Source: Lepeophtheirus salmonis (Eukaryota; Arthropoda; Copepoda; Siphonostomatoida; Caligidae). Taken from it: a stretch of DNA of 64,000 bases. The DNA lies in assembly GCF_016086655.4 (NCBI RefSeq), contig NC_052140.2, forward strand, positions 11,718,001 through 11,782,000, given 5' to 3'. Each line of letters opens with the position of its first letter. Positions within the stretch are counted from its first letter, which is position 1. The notes beneath the pieces were generated by a model. It did no database searches, was not told the DNA's origin, and saw only the letters and a list, made by a program, of their open reading frames with translations. This document shows, in pieces, positions 42,482 through 53,312 of this stretch. The position numbers were made by a program, and so were the translations under genes.

Positions 42482-43206
42482 CAGGGTGGACACGCTATTG
42501 ATGTCTGTTTTTAAAAGTGGACTATCTATCCATGAACAATCCCAGACTGGCTAACTATGTTAACTTGTTGATGGTCGGTTTACAGGGGCTGTATAATCAA
42601 AACAAACAAAACGTTTAACTATGAATGGGAATTTGCAGAAGGCGATTCGTGGAGCCATGGATTGTTGATTTCGTGCAGCAGGGACCAGCAAGGAGATTGC
42701 CCAGTCCAACAACTTGTCCTACAACACTGTGAAGAACTTCAGGCGCATTTATGATTAATATTTTGAAAAGGAAAGGGAACCCTAAAGAGTTTGACGTAAA
42801 AAAAGAACACTCATAGGCGTCGTTCTGATACTCTTTCACTTCTGGGAGAAGGAGATCTTGCCCCTTAGTAGCCCCGACCTCAACCCCTTGGACTTGTATG
42901 TGGGGGGCGTGGCTGAAAGGGATACCAATCGTCCCCCTCACAACACAAACACCTCTCTCATCACCTCTATCATGGAAGTATTCAACTACATCCCCAGAAA
43001 GGACATCATCAATACCTGCTTCAGCGTGAGGTCCCGTCTGGAGGAGATCATTCAGTTGGTGGTGATTTTATCCTTTAATATTTTTTTATGTAGATTAATA
43101 TAAGATTAATCATACCCAATTTTCAAGCTTCTATCTTTATTTTGAAGAGAGGTATAAAGATCTTAATAAAAGGTGTAAAGCGTTCTGCAATAGATTTTCC
43201 ATCCTG
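42482..43206 (+). mobile_element. mariner family A, internally deleted, both ends
   Basis: Starts CAGGGTGGACACGCTATTGA and ends (inverse) CAGGATGGAAAATCTATTGC, with TA on both sides (42,480-42,481; 43,207-43,208). The 725-bp body keeps the start of the DNA-binding domain and the end of the catalytic domain. Confidence 0.88.
42621..43060 (+). pseudogene. mariner family A transposase, N- and C-termini fused
   Basis: ATG at 42,621 gives MNGNLQKAIRGAMDC, a stop, FRAAGTSKEIAQSNNLSYN and TVKNFRRIYD, a clear helix-turn-helix. A second stop and YFEKERE follow. The reading then jumps to the catalytic end: SPDLNPLDLYVGGVAERDTN (last aspartate block, 42,863-42,925), SLITSIMEVFNYIPRKDI and NTCFSVRSRLEEII. 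The middle, with the first two catalytic aspartates, is deleted. It is the only copy of family A here that retains the HTH. Confidence 0.85.
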
Positions 43207-43437
43207 TATATATGGAACACTTATATTATATGAACATCGTTAAATTTATACTTGATTCAGCTGAAATTATGTTTTATGTCTTTTTTATGCATTGATAGAT
43301 TACAACCAATTTCTATAAATAAAAAAATTACGATTGAATAACGGAATTCTTTTTGCAAATGATTTAGAGGAAAAAAACTTATTTTGTACAATGATTTAAT
43401 AATTTTTTGTAAGCTAGGGTTGTACCAGTCCTTAATA

Positions 43438-43869
43438 AAATGATAAATTTTAAGAAAAAACAATCTTTTAAAAGCTTTAAGAATGTTTGCCCCAAAATTT
43501 GTCTTTCTCACCATTTTTTATATACAGAAAATTGTGGAGCACACGAAAAGATGTTAAACCTTTTTATCTGTCTAAAACAAACTAACAATGCAAACGTTAC
43601 GGACAATAGTACCAACATAATATACAAATACATTTAAAAATAGAATAAGAAAAAGGTATTTCTAATCAAAACTTCGGATCATACCTATAACATTAAAAAT
43701 TACACATCAAGACCTCAATTTGCCAGTTTAATACTTGAAAGATTAGATTATAGTCTAACATAATATAATCAAGGTTTTGTTGTCGTATAAGGTTTCCCAG
43801 ATTTATGTTCCTTGTTAAAATGCCAATAAATGCTATTTACATTTTTTTTTGCACAAATTTGTGCAAAAA
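43438..43869. other. no gene recognised
   Basis: AT-rich. GCACAAATTTGTGC at 43,852-43,865 is a perfect 14-bp palindrome at the start of the R4 element. Confidence 0.45.
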
Positions 43870-44148
43870 AATTCTTTGCTAATTTGGATTTGACAATTTT
43901 TTGACCAAAATAAAAGATAGACTTCTCATCTTTATAAATGTTTAATTATGTTGTTCAACACTTTCTTTTTAGATTCAAAATGTAATAATAAATTTTATAT
44001 ATGTAGTATACAGGCGCTACATTATAATTTTTGTATAAACACCCTAACGCTCACCTGCACTAAGGAGGTCTCAACTTTAAGAAGAAATAACAATGACCAT
44101 TGTCATTTCCTGTGCTTTTCATGGCCTGAGCATGTAACCCTCTGCTAG
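43870..44148 (+). mobile_element. Helitron-like R4 element
   Basis: Matches 33.5-33.8 kb in order: CCAAAATAAAAGATAGAC, AGTATACAGGCGCTACATTA, AACGCTCACCTGCA, TTAAGAAGAAATAACAATGA and ATGGCCTGAGCATGTAACCC. It ends TCTGCTAG followed by T (CTAG 44,145-44,148). Hairpin worn. Confidence 0.6.
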
Positions 44149-44399
44149 TTATATTATATTTAAATTTCATTAATGCATAAATTTTGTGGTTATATTGACA
44201 ATAAAAAATAATGATTAAAAAGTAATTGCTAGACAATAAAATATATGTAGTATATATTTAATTGCATATTATATTTTGAAAAATAAAAATAAAATTAAAA
44301 TTCTAGAGGCTTCCTGTAAAAAAAGAAAAAAAAAGTTGAGTCTTTTTAATACTTTCAAACAAGTTTTGTTGCTTGTGTATATATATATATATTGTATAG

Positions 44400-44545
44400 A
44401 CATTCTCAGAGGTGCATAAAATACGTTCTAGAAAGCGGCTTTTTCTAGTTGACAATCTAAACAGACATTTTTTATTTCTAAAAGCTGCTATAAGTAATAT
44501 TTAATTGTTGAAGACAGAACATTTAAGTATAAAGTAATAACTATT
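44400..44545 (-). repeat. R1 repeat, 3' part, inverted
   Basis: Inverted: ATTACTTTATACTTAAATGT, TGTCTTCAACAATTAAATAT, GCCGCTTTCTAGAACGTATTTTATGCACCTCTG. Confidence 0.7.
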
Positions 44546-44699
44546 GTGTGTACTCAATATTTTTTTCCTCTACAAAAATTTAATTCTTTTTTTTTTTTTT
44601 TTTTTACATCTGTCAAAAATAATATAAGTTTTTAATCCAAAACTGAAAACATACAAATTCTAATTAATACTTATATATATATATAAAAAAGTCAATTTA

Positions 44700-45115
44700 A
44701 CAATTTTAAATATTATAAGTTTAATCACAATAACGAAGGCGGAAAAGAAAACCCGGTAGATGACTAACTAGATTAATCAGTGAGGCTCTCGAACTAGTTC
44801 TGACAAGTAAAAGTTATTAAACACTCTATAAATAAAAATATATAGGAAAAGATACCTCCAATTCTTTTTGTAAAAGATAACAAATTCTCTCCATAGGATC
44901 CTCCCGGTTCTTAATTATAAATATGCAGGACGTCCCTAGTCTGTACCTCAACTATTTTTGACGTGTGTCGGTGAATGGGATCTTCAAAATGCTGTTCAGA
45001 TCAGCATGTTCCATGCCATTGATAATACCAAGCCGTTCAAACCTTTGCCTTTGATTGATGAAGGGCCCTTCTCTTCAGGACCAATACTAACAGTCGAAGC
45101 TTGCTTTATCATTTT
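44700..45115 (-). mobile_element. LINE L-A, 5'-truncated copy 3
   Basis: The minus strand reads RFERLGIINGMEHADLNSIL, IPFTDTRQK, a stop, LRYRLGTSCIFIIKNREDPM, then CYLLQKELEVSF, then skips the middle found in the other copies and ends FNNFYLSELVREPH (44,770-44,830). So it aligns with the 34.1- and 35.7-kb copies with an internal deletion. Confidence 0.72.
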
Positions 45116-45174
45116 GTTAGGAATGACTTCTGAGGCAATGAATGCAGGATCGGAGGACCGAGATAATTACTTTT

Positions 45175-45475
45175 GAAATTTCGGACAGAGAACATCTATT
45201 GCGTGTACACATGAATGAGGAAGTGTAACTCTGAGAATTTGTTTCGGAGTTAAAAGTGTAAGTCCTGGCTGGACTCGCTGTAGAATTGAGGGTCGACATC
45301 AGGGTAATTACTCCATTAATCATTGCAATATACAGAGTAGGCCTTGTAATTTATTTCCTTCCTCTCACGGCTGCTTGCAGCTGATCTAATCCAATGTAAT
45401 GACAACTAAGCTCCTCTCCTCCAAAAAATTATTCAACATATTCGGGTGACCATGTTTATTTCCTGTATTCTTTAT
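45175..45475 (-). repeat. R1 repeat, inverted
   Basis: Inverted it contains GGTCACCCGAATATGTTGAA, CAGCTGCAAGCAGCCGTGAG, ACTCCATT... and GTCGACCCTCAATTCTACAG plus GGACTTACACTTTTAACTCC. Confidence 0.78.
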
Positions 45476-45689
45476 TTTTACAATCTGGCAGGACATAATG
45501 GCTGTAGTAAATAAAATATACCATTTTTCCACTAAATGGCTTTAGTAATGTGCATCTCGTGTTGTACTAATGCGATCGGCTTGACGCCGAATGGTGTTAG
45601 AAAGATAAGCCTTTTTAAACTAAAAATAACTTTAATAAATAGGTTTTGATTGTTTGATTTTGCGTTTTTTGAGCTGTCGTCAAAGATGG

Positions 45690-45905
45690 ATACCAGCTAA
45701 GAGAAATACGACATACATTACAGTTTTTACAAGGGTAAAAAGCATGCCCAGCCGGTGAAAATATAAATACAGTAAGAAGCCTTTATACTGTAACAGCCAA
45801 TGACGTCGTATTTTGGTTTCGTCGATTCTGTTCCAGTAATTTTAATGCAAAAATGCACATTGCTCTGGAAGCCCAATTGTCAAAAATGTGGATAATATCA
45901 TGGAC
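45690..45905 (+). pseudogene. mariner N-terminal DNA-binding domain
   Basis: ATG at 45,697 reads MDTS, stop, EKYDIHYSFYKGKKHAQPV; with one shift KREIRHTLQF. About 45,765-45,860 reads NTVRSLYTVTANDVVFWFRR then FCSSNFNAK, the mariner pattern (TVTANxVxFWFxRFRSGNFDxKDAPRSG). It stops being recognisable near 45,905. The same domain of the same lineage is at 21.6 kb, and the start resembles that at 56.77 kb. No catalytic domain follows. Confidence 0.75.
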
Positions 45906-45954
45906 ATCGTTTAGTTATAGGAAATAAATAAGAAAATACATAAGAAATACTCGA

Positions 45955-46375
45955 ATATGTCGATCCTCATTTTTAACCTCAGTCCAACTAGGACTTACAA
46001 TTATAACTCGCCAAAAAATTTGAAACTCTTTGTCTTTTATGTACACACACAAATGTTCTATACAGTTTTGTATATAATTGTATGCAGCAGAAAAGGAACT
46101 TTACTCCTCAGGAATTAAATGATAGTCATAACAAGAAAATACACTCTTCAGTTTGCTACTCAAAAAAAAACCCGGAAAAGTTAAAAAAACGTTTAGGAGC
46201 ACTGCTTATAACTCCCCAGGACAAGTTTCCATCATTCATGAACACACATACTATATTTGGGAATTAGATGATCACTCCTCAAGAATAAAAGAAAAATAAT
46301 AACATTGTTAGAAAAAAACAAAACACTGTTTAGTTTGCCAACAACAACAAAAACTTGCACGCTAAAAATGCTTAG
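45955..46375 (+). repeat. R1 repeat, partial copies in tandem
   Basis: TCCTCATTTTTAACCTCAGTC, then two 3' halves: ACTCCTCAGGAATTAAATGA (46,103) and TCACTCCTCAAGAATAAAAG (46,272), each followed by CAGTTTGCTACTC or TAGTTTGCCAACAAC. The 61-residue frame at 46,082 is a reading of the repeat. Confidence 0.7.
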
Positions 46376-46384
46376 AATTTACGA

Positions 46385-46645
46385 CACTAGTTATTATTAG
46401 TGTAAGTCCTGTTTGGAGAGGAAGATAATGCTCATGAAATATCATGAGATCAGCTACAATCCACTTGACAAAAGAGGAAGGAGAAAAGGATATAAAAAAG
46501 GACATTTGCCTGAATTACTCAGATGCCGATCCCCAATTCCACTCTGAGTACAACAAGGACTTACAATTATAATTCCACAACTAATTTGTAGGGTTACACA
46601 CACAAACGTTCAAACAATTTTTGAATATAAGTGAATCAATTTAGG
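46385..46645 (+). repeat. R1 repeat copy
   Basis: GATCAGCTACAATCCACT-like 5' phrase, GAATTACTCAGATGCCGATC, CCACTCTGAGTACAACAAGG and TTACAATTATAATTCCAC. Confidence 0.7.
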
Positions 46646-47039
46646 AAAAGGATGTTCCCTACATGACAGCTGCTAAAGAAAAACAAAGTTCCTTCTTTAT
46701 ATTAACAATTACAAATAAACGGGCCTGCCAAAAAGCCACCGCTGATACTACAAAAAAACAATATAGAATTGGCTATGCCATAGTTCATCCTTTTTAGTAC
46801 AATATAAGCTTAGACCCTCAAGGCAGATTAAATATCACCACCACTGCATTAAAAACCCTACATGCCCACTTCTAATTTCCCAATGCCCTTTTGTTATGGC
46901 AGCTTCGACAGCAGCTACGTATTTTTGTTGTACGGTTTTTCTGCAGATGGAAGAGTAGAGTCCTTTCTATAGTATAATTGTAGGCTGCTTTCTAATTACT
47001 ATATTCATGCTTGTAATCGTCCAAGAACCACCATGAAGG
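46646..47039. other. no gene recognised; some coding-like text
   Basis: 46,790-47,030 is less AT-rich and reads as mixed protein-like text in both directions (for example minus KTVQQKYVAAVEAAITKGHW), but stops interrupt and no family is evident. Confidence 0.35.
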
Positions 47040-47400
47040 ATGGATCATAGGCCCGTTTGATTTTCAACTTTTTTCGAATTTCGATTAGGGATAGATTGGA
47101 AAAGTTGTCATATGGTATGAAAATTAACAATGGCAAATTTTATTTTGCCAAGATATCATCTTCAGGTAGCACATTTTGTTCAAAATTGAAACGGAACAAA
47201 ATGTCTTTATTTCGAAAATAAGGATTAAAATACACGATTCCTCATTATTTTTTATAAATTAATTATGATAGACAATATTTTAACCTATAAAAAACATTTA
47301 TACAGTTTTTTTATAAAACTATCTTAAGGAGAAAAACGAGAGAATAACATAAGAAAATTTTGATCTTTCTTTTCTGAAAATGTAAGAAAAAAAAGTCAAT
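47040..47400 (+). repeat. R2 MITE, half copy
   Basis: GGCCCGTTTGATTTTCAACT then CGAATTTCGATTAGGG, GTTGTCATATGGTATG, TTGCCAAGATATCATCTTCA, GGTAGCACATTTTGTTC. Matches the left arm of the 61.35-kb element and the 23.14-kb copy. Confidence 0.75.
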
Positions 47401-47879
47401 TTTAGAAAGAAACATTTTTAATATTTTTAATACCTGAAAAGATTGTCATCAAAATTTTTAAATGCTAAATAATTCAAAATTTCCTCTCAGTATCTATATT
47501 GACTAAGTAAAGAGTTTTGCCTTTTTTCATAATAAAGATGTGGGACTTAAAGATGACCACGTAAGACAATGCAATTTTCATACGTCATAGGCTAACTCCT
47601 GAAATGGCCGAAATCTTCATAACAAATTAAAACGAATCCACATTCAAGCACAACTTTAAGAGGTTACAAAAAGAGCTCTGAGTCAAAAATCTCCAGAACT
47701 GATGCCGTTGGTCTTGATATCTGGAAGATTATCTTGGAATAAGTTAGAGAATACCTTAATAAAACAGTCTTTTGAAGACAATATAGGTATTTTTCTCACA
47801 TCAAAAAGCTCTTATTGCAATAAATAACCTGGATAAAAGCTATAAAATACTTCAATTAGCATTTAAAATTAATTAAAGA
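47401..47879. other. no gene recognised
   Basis: AT-rich. Possibly part of the hAT-like relic that follows. Confidence 0.35.
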
Positions 47880-48420
47880 GCAAGCCGTTATCCATTCAAG
47901 TTGATGAGACAACAAATACAGAAAATTGTAATACTAAAAAAATTTTGAGCTTCATATTATATGTCCAGTCATGGTAAATACTGTATGGCTTCATCAGACG
48001 AACCCTGCCACAATCTCTCAACTGTAAATCACATAATTAATGAAATTCTCCCAAAATCTATCTAGCATAATTTCAAGATATATTTAATGGATCAAGCATA
48101 CTATCAGGAGTTGATCTAAAAATGGTTTTATCTTGAAACACATTAGTTACGTTGGTCATGGGCACCACAGACTTTTTGAGGAGGTCAGAGAAACATTCAA
48201 GGAGGCTCACAGATTCATATCAGTATTGAAAAAATACCACTTCCCTTCAGCTAGTCATTGTTCAATGGGGCACAGGATTGATTTGATCCTGGAGAGGTCT
48301 CATTTGTATCTCAAACCCATTGATGCAATAGATCTGTTTTATAAAAAAAAAAAACTCATGTCTCATTTATACCTTCCAGCATTAAAAAAATGGAGAAAGA
48401 AGGTATTTCATTGAAGCTAT
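47880..48420 (+). pseudogene. possible hAT transposase relic
   Basis: The first part reads LSIQVDETTNTENCNTKKIL then SFILYVQSW, resembling the LxxDESTD...LLxFxRYV block at the first catalytic aspartate of ZBED5/SCAND3-like hAT transposases. The later open frame (48,133-48,414) reads KHISYVGHGHHRLFEEVRET, FISVLKKYHFPSASHCSMGH and LPALKKWRKKV, whose fit to hAT is not evident. Stops separate the two. No ends with an 8-bp duplication were found. Family placement is tentative. Confidence 0.4.
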
Positions 48421-48746
48421 CAGTGCAAATCATCAACAAAACGAATGTTAAACTAAAAAATCCCTGGTAAATATGGTCAGCAACTAAAAATAGTGGTCCA
48501 AAAACCCTAATCTATGGTTCTGGAGGAAAAGGTCATACATGACAATACTGTGGAAGTAAGCCTTTGATTGCAATTTTGTAGCTATGTTCAAATTCTGACC
48601 CATTGTAACTGCAAAAGTTACAATTAGGAAAACCCTTGGATTCTTCAAAAAAAGTAGTTCAATTAATATTCCCAAAAATTTTATGGAGAAAGGGCGAATT
48701 TTTTTTTTTGGGAATAAGGAAAAGCCTCGAATTTTAGTTTCCAACA
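48421..48746. other. no gene recognised
   Basis: The minus open frame at 48,484-48,744 shows low-complexity K/F content and no family features. Confidence 0.4.
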
Positions 48747-49232
48747 GAAAAGTAATGTCATTCAGACAAAAAAATGGGAAATCAGTCCAAAAAATTGGAT
48801 TATTTATGTTATGACTTGAAAAAATATTCTTAAATATGGTTCCTAAAAAAATATAGAATCATATTTGAAAAATAATGCATTTGAAAAATAAAATTAGCTT
48901 TTTATTTAAAAAAAACGAACTATTTTAGAATTAATTATAAAAATTACTTTCTAAAAAAGTCATCAAATCAATTATTGACTAACTAATTATTATTTGAAGT
49001 AGAATGCCCTTCAAATAATACAAATTTTTTTTTTTTTTAAAGAACTATTTAAGAATTAAAAATAAATATTAGTTTCTAAATAAAGTCATCAAGTCAATTA
49101 TTGACTACCTCAAATATGAATTAACAACTGTTTTAGGAATAACATTCAATTATATTTTTTCAAGTCATGACATAATTAATCCAAATTTTTTGACTGATTT
49201 ACCATTTTTTCGCCTGTATGAAATTACTTATA
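48747..49232. mobile_element. MITE with about 95-bp inverted arms
   Basis: The left arm AAGTAATGTCATTCAGACAA, AAAAATGGGAAATCAGTCC, TATTTATGTTATGACTTG pairs with the right arm, inverted AAGTAATTTCATACAGGCGA, AAAAATGGTAAATCAGTC, ATTAATTATGTCATGACTTG. The interior is AT-rich and non-coding. Confidence 0.75.
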
Positions 49233-49390
49233 TTTTAGAAACGATTTGAAGTAGAATGTATTTCAAATAATTAAATTGACCTATTTAATTATAAAAAAAT
49301 TCCAAACAAACCTATTTTAGAATTAAAAGAAATATTATTTAAAAAATAGTCATTAAATCAATTATTGACAGAATTAATTTTATTAACCCA
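48905..49390. repeat. direct repeat units in and beyond the MITE
   Basis: Units at 48,905, 49,042 and 49,304 share CTATTTTAGAATTAA, TTTCTAAA...AGTCATCAA and TCAATTATTGACT. The third lies outside the inverted arms, so the element copied part of its interior or inserted next to a relative. Confidence 0.55.
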
Positions 49391-51404
49391 TTACAGGTAA
49401 GAATTATTTGGGACAATAAATAATAATTTGAAGGTTTAGTTTACCTATTTAATATTCAAATAAGCTAATTTTGAAAAAAATAAATTCTTAAAAAACCCCT
49501 GGAATATATATATACATATTTCTTTTTTTTTTTTTTTGGGAGGGGGATCTGGGTTTTTTTCGATTTTTTTTTGAAAAAAAGATTGAAAAAAATTAAAAAA
49601 AAAAGTTCAAAAATCTTCAATTAATCACAAAAAAATTAAACATTATTTTTTTAATTTAAAAAATTAACAGCTATTCTCAAGAAATTAATTTTGTTTTGAA
49701 AAAAATTTCAAAATCTATAACTTTTCACAAACAATAAAATTTTTTGGAAAACAATTTCAAATATTATTTTTTTGTGAAAAAAATTTTACCCTACTTTTGC
49801 GTAATTTTTTTTAGGCTAATCAAAAAAAATCTATTAAAAAACAAAAATTCATTAATTTTGAGCTGGAGCTCCAATCTTTTCAGCTCACTCCCTGCGGACG
49901 CCCTTTAGTAGGTTCCGTCAAATTAATTAACTTATCGCCAGTATAAGTGAATGGAAATCACTAAAAATTAATCACAGGCAACAAAAGAGAATCCAAAATT
50001 TACAATTAAAATTTTATATCTAGAATTTATATTTCTTGAGATATTCACCTTTTCCTGGAAGCAATAATTTTGAATTCAAGATCACTCTTGATCACAGAAC
50101 ACATCTTAAGTAATGTGATGGCCCAGTAATTAATCTATTTATTTCTTATGTAATTTTTATATGTAATGTGATGTAAAATACTCAGAGCGACAGATTAACA
50201 TGAGTTACTATAGAACTGTTGCATTTAGATTGAAAGACATGGCCCTAAAAGTTCCAGCCTTTACTAAGAAAACACGTTGTTTTTCGTTAAAAAATTGTAT
50301 ATTTTTTTAATTATTATTTTTTTATTCGCTTTATTGAGCAGAATTCACATTACACTTTGTAGGGCATGGCTTAGCTTGAACAGTAATTTTTTCCATCCAG
50401 ACGCAGTGTAAAATTAAAAAAAACAAAATTGTTTTGAAAAAAAAAAAAAAAAAATAGTGTATCACTTAGCCCAATAACACACAAACTAAAGAAAAAAATT
50501 GAAATTTGGTGCTAACTGTTTGTCACTATAAGCTTGTTTGGTTTGACAACAGATTTATATCCTAATGATACAATAAAAAAATATATACAGTTCAATTCGA
50601 ATAAAGAAAACTTCTATTTTTTAGATGAAAAGTTGACCATACCCTAAGTTTTCTCATGTACAAAGTATATGAAAATCACAATTTTTGGACACTTAAGTAA
50701 ATAATATCATACAGCAAAATTTTATCAATGAAAATATAATATTTATTTGAGATATTCAGTAATTTTATTGCAATATTAGTATTAGTGTTTTCTGGAGGGA
50801 ACTCACGAAATGCATCAGTATCAATTGAAAAGCATAGAGAATTCAATGAGATCTCAGTGCGGCTTGAAGCTAATCTAATATTAGAAATATATTAAACAAA
50901 TATTATTTCTTTCCTCCGTATTTGTAATCAAATACATTTAATAATATACATCCAATCTGTAGTCCAGAGGATTACAAATACTTTTGTTCAGTTTAATTTT
51001 AAAATTTAACCAGGGTGAACCCTTAGTAAGTTAGTTACTTAAGACTTTATTGCTCATTACCATAGTACATACATACATTAGAAAATAGTACAGATATCCA
51101 TACATTACAAAACTATACTGCAAAGAACACGACCACACAAAGGGGTATGTATATTCGCTACTAAAGCAGAAATTGATTTAAGTCCTACTAAATTTTATAA
51201 TTTTTTTGTTTTCTTTTGTTTGGGTTTATCTAATTAATTGGCTTCGGCAGCCAAATCGAACAATGAATCTATTTGGGACTGCTTTTTGCCATCATTTCTT
51301 TTCGATTAAATATTTTATTTTTTTCCAGAGTCTTTCAAACATGCTGTTTGATTGAAAATGTCTTGTCCTGGCTCATCTGAGATTCTGTGGTCTTCAGTAG
51401 TAGT
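49391..51404. other. no gene; low-complexity AT block and filler
   Basis: 49,540-49,860 is AAATTTTTTGAAAAA-type sequence. 49,870-51,400 is AT-rich without recognisable elements. ATTGGCTTCGGCAGCCAAAT at 51,236-51,255 is a tight hairpin with a TCGGC loop. Confidence 0.45.
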
Positions 51405-52180
51405 TTATCTTACACTGCTAGTGTAATTGGCCTCTGGGCTATCTTTACAATTATTTTTATTAGTGCAAACATCAACACAAACATTTACAATTTCCTCCGT
51501 GCAACTACTTGGACTATCATAAATAATGGTAGTTGTTTTGTGTTGATTAAACTTCTTAACACAGGGGTCACAATTTTGATCTTGGTCTATCACCTTCTCC
51601 ACAGTTTCCTCACATTCTTGAGTTACAAGCGCGTTCCGAGTGTGTTGAAAATGCACCTTTCCTGCGAAAGTTACTTTTAGGGTGAAGTCAATAGCTTGCA
51701 GATTTTCGAATGCTGCTTGATCCGTATCAAGGTGTAGGAATTTTCCTAACTTTATTATTTCAGATTTGGTCAGTTTGACTTTACCTCTAACACGAAGGGA
51801 GTTAAATTTATAAACAATGATCTGAGCAAGTATCTCATCGCCAATGTATCCTGTGACCCCTCAGATGAAGCCAGTAAGCCTTTTCTTAGCGTTTTTTTTC
51901 CTCTCTCCTTTTCTCCACCTCCCCCACGAGGTTGGCAAGAGAGGTGTATCGATCAAAATAGCCTTTCGGACGTATTGTTCCGTAGAGTTATCACTGACAT
52001 AAATCCCCGCTATTTTGTTGGTGTAGCGGTGACCTTCATAATCAGGTAACAGTTTTGTGGAGGATTCTGTGGTAGATAAGAGACGTATATAGTATGTGTC
52101 CAGTATCTTTATTACTTTGTTTCACTCAACAAGGCAGATGTGATCACTATTTTTCTGAGTGGACCCTAAAGACTGTTAAA
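51405..52180 (-). pseudogene. long unidentified frame with two stops
   Basis: The minus strand holds about 255 codons in a single frame with only two stops, at about 52,124 (TGA) and 51,858 (TGA), ending at TAA 51,405-51,407. Text includes KILDTYYIRLLSTTESSTKL, YTNKIAGIYVSDNSTEQYVR, LLPTSWGRWRKGERKKNAK, GYIGDEILAQIIVYKFNSL, SEIIKLGKFLHLDTDQAAF and IDFTLKVTFAGKVHFQHTR, ending in a Cys-rich tail (CDPCVKKF, CTEEIVNVCVDVC). So little decay beside a ruined mariner cluster is unusual. I cannot place it: host exon, transposon gene and endogenous viral relic are all possible. A mariner starts 20 bp upstream. Confidence 0.5.
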
Positions 52181-52199
52181 AAAAATAAACATAAAATTA

Positions 52200-52620
52200 C
52201 AGGGTAAGGACACAAAAATTGGCATCTTCTTTGAGGTCGTTTAGCCTCAGTTCTAAAAGTCAGATAGTTGTGTATTTAGTGCTATTCGAAATAACTGACA
52301 AACACTAATATTTCATGTTTTTTTGTTTGTTTTTGTGCTATCAAAAATGCTGGAACAACGAGTCAAACGGCAGAGGATTTACAATCTTCTTTGCGCACAA
52401 GTCGATCTCCGATCTTCAGGGTGAACGCTGTTCTCAAAAGGGGAAATGATCACTTCTTGCCTGAATCAAGAGCTCAGTTCGAGGGAACATTCAGTACCAG
52501 ACATCCTGTTCAGGTCATGGTCCTCGCCTTCACGGCGTCTGACGGTAGCAAAATGCCTTCATACTTCTTCAAGGGCAACGAGAAAGTCCACATATAATTC
52601 AGAGATCTCATTAACAATTT
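52200..52620 (+). mobile_element. mariner family F, 5' half
   Basis: TA (52,198-52,199) then CAGGGTAAGGACACAAAAATT. The 150-bp 5' arm aligns with the inverted right arm of the 39.96-40.86-kb element (CATCTTCTTTGAGG / CATCTTTGAGG; TTAGTTCTAAAA-type phrases). The 3' end of this copy was not found. Confidence 0.78.
52347..52597 (+). pseudogene. mariner family F transposase, deleted N-terminus
   Basis: It starts MLEQRVKRQRIYNLLCAQ (start of the HTH), then shifts into RSPIFRVNAVLKRGNDHFLP, ESRAQFEGTFSTRHPVQVMV and ASDGSKMPSYFFKGNEKV, the middle of a mariner catalytic domain between the first and second aspartates. It then hits a stop at 52,595-52,597. The join between HTH start and catalytic domain falls at the same place as in the 40.7-kb copy, showing that both come from one already deleted ancestor. 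Confidence 0.8.
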
Positions 52621-52659
52621 TTTTTTAAAATAAATTATTGATTAATTGTCAACAAAGTT

Positions 52660-53165
52660 TGCTAAAGAGATTTGTGGGTCATTTTTCAAATAAGAGAAAA
52701 AATAAAGTTCGGAGATGCAAGAAATTCTTCAGTTTGTTGAAGACTGGCACGCCTTCTAACATTGTTTTGTATATGCTTAAGATGTTTTCTATCGAAGATT
52801 CATTCAACCTCACAAAAAGATCTGATTTTGTTCAATAAAAGATTTGATTCCCCTTGTAAGATCTATTCGATGCAAAAACAAGACATAGTGATGGTAAAGG
52901 TGGCCATCAACCGTTCTGATAAGGTGTACAATAACGTGGTAAAAAAGTGGTATGAGACTCATTTTCCTAGCTTTTATTTTGAGAAACAACTTTAAGCCTC
53001 CATTCTGTTGGAATTTGTATCCAGTGGATTATATAATCTGGTTAATTTTGGACAACATTGTCTATAAAAAGCCCCATCCTAATTTGGATACTCTGAATTT
53101 TTCTTTATTAGGGAAACATTCCCATGAATATAACCCGTGCTTACCACACTCAAGGCTGTAGTTTT
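52660..53165 (+). pseudogene. second mariner transposase relic, HTH plus C-terminus
   Basis: RRCKKFFSLLKTGTPSNIVL then YMLKMFSIEDSF is an HTH start (KFxxLLKxGTPxxxVxxxLxVS). After a gap the reading resumes NNVVKKWYETHFPSFYFEKQ, then after a shift NLYPVDYIIWLILDNIVYKK, PHPNLDTLNFSLL (53,020-53,110), the WPPSSPDLNPVDY...KPHxNLDxLK block with last aspartate. The central catalytic part is missing. It lies directly after the family F half-copy but in another frame and belongs to a separate copy. Confidence 0.7.
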
Positions 53166-53312
53166 TTGCGTATGGCGACCACTTTAACTTATTCCCCCCC
53201 AATTAGTGATATGATATTCAGTAGTATTTATTTGTAGGTTACTAATTAAAGAAATAAAAAAGAATATATTTGCTTATTTACTTTACAGTATTTTCGTTCG
53301 GTACACTGTGTA
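53166..53312. other. short filler
   Basis: AT-rich; nothing recognised. Confidence 0.4.

Larger units (their letters stand above)
42430..43437 (+). repeat. R5 repeat interrupted by a mariner
   Basis: The left piece (42,430-42,479) and right piece (43,209-43,437) match the uninterrupted copy at 31,840-32,115. Key phrases are CATATTTTTGTTCATACTTTC, then after the insert GGAACACTTATATTA, TTTATACTTGATTCAGCTGA and TTACAACCAATTTCTAT. Confidence 0.75.

Noticed and set aside
42615..42941. 108-residue minus-strand frame
   Set aside because: Antisense of the family A transposase, whose HTH and SPDLNP block are on the plus strand.
44371..44395. TA dinucleotide run as a functional feature
   Set aside because: Short microsatellite of a kind common in AT-rich DNA.
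51236..51255. GGCTTCGGCAGCC as the start of a U6 snRNA gene
   Set aside because: Only the GCTTCGGCAGC core matches; the conserved U6 sequence that should follow is absent.
51387..51680. 97-residue plus-strand frame
   Set aside because: It mirrors the minus-strand coding relic, which has better residue content and extends 500 bp further.
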